The position numbers and the translations under genes were made by a program. Shown here piece by piece: positions 63,162 to 64,000 of a stretch of 64,000 nucleotides of DNA (positions are counted from its first letter, which is position 1; each line of letters begins with the position of its first letter). The notes beneath the pieces were generated by a model that made no database searches, had not been told where the DNA came from, and saw nothing but the letters and a program-made list of their open reading frames with translations. Source of the stretch: Rhodobiaceae bacterium (GTDB lineage Bacteria > Pseudomonadota > Alphaproteobacteria > Parvibaculales > Parvibaculaceae); contig JAAWWE010000004.1 in NCBI GenBank assembly GCA_021404525.1, positions 248,001 to 312,000 of the forward strand. The letters run 5' to 3'.

Positions 63162-64000
63162 TTAAGACCTGGCCTCAAGCTCTTCGCGCTTCATCTCGAG
63201 CTCGAGCCATTGTTCTTCCATCTCGGCGAGCCTGGTTTCTGCGGTCTCAAGATCTTTGGCTGTCTTTTGAAACCCTTCGGGGTCGCGCGCAAAAAAGTCC
63301 GCTTCCGCTAAAGTGCTTTTCAGCTTCTCGATGCGCTTTTCCAGGTTGCTCATTTCCTTGGGCAGGGTTTCCAAAGCATGTTTGTCTTTGAAGGAGAGCT
63401 TGCCTTTGGACGGCGTGGATTTGTTCGCGTTTGAGGCTGCCTTTTTGGGTTTTGCGTTTTGGTCGGTGACCTCCGGCTCAACTGGTTTACGCTGGCGTGT
63501 CATGTCGGAATAGCCGCCTGCATATTCCTGCCAGTCGCCATTTCCTTCCGCATTGATGACAGACGTCACCAGACGGTCCAGAAAGTCGCGATCATGCGAG
63601 ACGAGCAGCACAGTTCCCTGATAGGCGCCCAGCATTTCCTGCAAGAGATCGAGTGTTTCCAGGTCGAGATCGTTTGTTGGCTCATCAAGGATCAGAAGGT
63701 TTGACGGCTTTGCCAGCGCACGGGCAAGCATCAGTCGGCCTTTCTCCCCGCCTGAGAGTTCATCAATCGGTGTGCCTGCCTGCTCGGGAGCGAAGAGGAA
63801 GTCCTTCATGTAGGAAATGACATGACGCTGGGTGTCACCCACCATGATCATGTCTTTTCCACCGCCCGTCAGAGCATCTTTGAGGCTGGTGCCCGCGGGC
63901 AGGCTTTCGCGCTTTTGATCGAGTGTTACGGTTTCAAGGTTTGTGCCCAGGCGAACAGTGCCGCTGTCAGGCTCAAGTTTTCCTGTCAGCAAGTTAAGCA
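63162..64000 (-). CDS. ABC-F family ATPase, 3' part (partial)
   Basis: The frame is open to the window end, so the N-terminal half is missing. The visible 279 residues hold the second ATPase: LTGKLEPDSGTVRLG, signature LSGGEKGRLMLARAL, Walker B LLILDEPTNDLD, VLLVSHDRDFLDRL. The C-terminus (about 190-275) is charged and coiled coil (LEKRIEKLKSTLAEADF), like Uup. ABC-F proteins act on ribosomes rather than in transport. Stop at 63162. Confidence 0.92.
   Translation of the reverse strand, partial: LNLLTGKLEPDSGTVRLGTNLETVTLDQKRESLPAGTSLKDALTGGGKDMIMVGDTQRHVISYMKDFLFAPEQAGTPIDELSGGEKGRLMLARALAKPSNLLILDEPTNDLDLETLDLLQEMLGAYQGTVLLVSHDRDFLDRLVTSVINAEGNGDWQEYAGGYSDMTRQRKPVEPEVTDQNAKPKKAASNANKSTPSKGKLSFKDKHALETLPKEMSNLEKRIEKLKSTLAEADFFARDPEGFQKTAKDLETAETRLAEMEEQWLELEMKREELEARS

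Overview
The window looks like a chromosomal segment of an alphaproteobacterium. The evidence is the atpHAGDC cluster, the order rplU-rpmA-GNAT-obgE-proB-proA-nadD-rsfS-rlmH, an Obg/ProBA/NadD block next to gpmI-envC-ctpA-yibQ-rppH, and a phosphatidylcholine synthase. The rich set of CYP153, Baeyer-Villiger, CaiB and GST genes recalls marine or hydrocarbon-using Rhodobiaceae/Parvibaculum-like bacteria. That placement is inference; there is no 16S gene here.

Layout. 1-4.7 kb: F1 ATP synthase (delta end, alpha, gamma, beta, epsilon) closed by a strong terminator. 4.8-19.6 kb: conserved housekeeping on the minus strand: RppH, a YibQ-like protein, CtpA, an EnvC-like activator, a highly degenerate iPGM homologue, RlmH, RsfS, NadD, ProA, ProB, ObgE, three tandem GNATs, L27 and L21. 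19.7-27.5 kb: small regulated accessory units (PhyH/TetR/GST, DUF6502-DUF5666 lipoprotein, Pcs, an Fe-S/SCP2 protein with MarR).

27.7-32.9 kb: a tRNA-Ser(CGA) gene carries a 5.1-kb integrative element bounded by 14-bp direct repeats. It has a P4-type integrase, an AlpA-like HTH protein, a chain of translationally coupled unknown genes, an IS3 transposase relic and two unknown cargo genes.

33-56 kb: a catabolic region centred on oxygenation of hydrophobic compounds. It holds two CYP153 P450s, a Baeyer-Villiger monooxygenase, a membrane desaturase/hydroxylase coupled to a 63-aa membrane protein, a [2Fe-2S] ferredoxin, a diiron carboxylate protein, a CoA transferase, a MATE exporter, GSTs, and a membrane-anchored sulfatase with its formylglycine-generating enzyme. 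Several promoters share motifs. The ferredoxin and diiron genes share an FNR/FixK-like box plus a 14-bp palindrome. The first CYP153 and the HxlR/nitroreductase pair share a 15-bp element.

57-64 kb: an amine-demethylation-like unit (XRE-cupin regulator, DMGDH-type flavoprotein, TauD-type dioxygenase, class I amidotransferase) behind a cluster of CGTGA half-sites, then an MDR oxidoreductase and the 3' part of an ABC-F gene.
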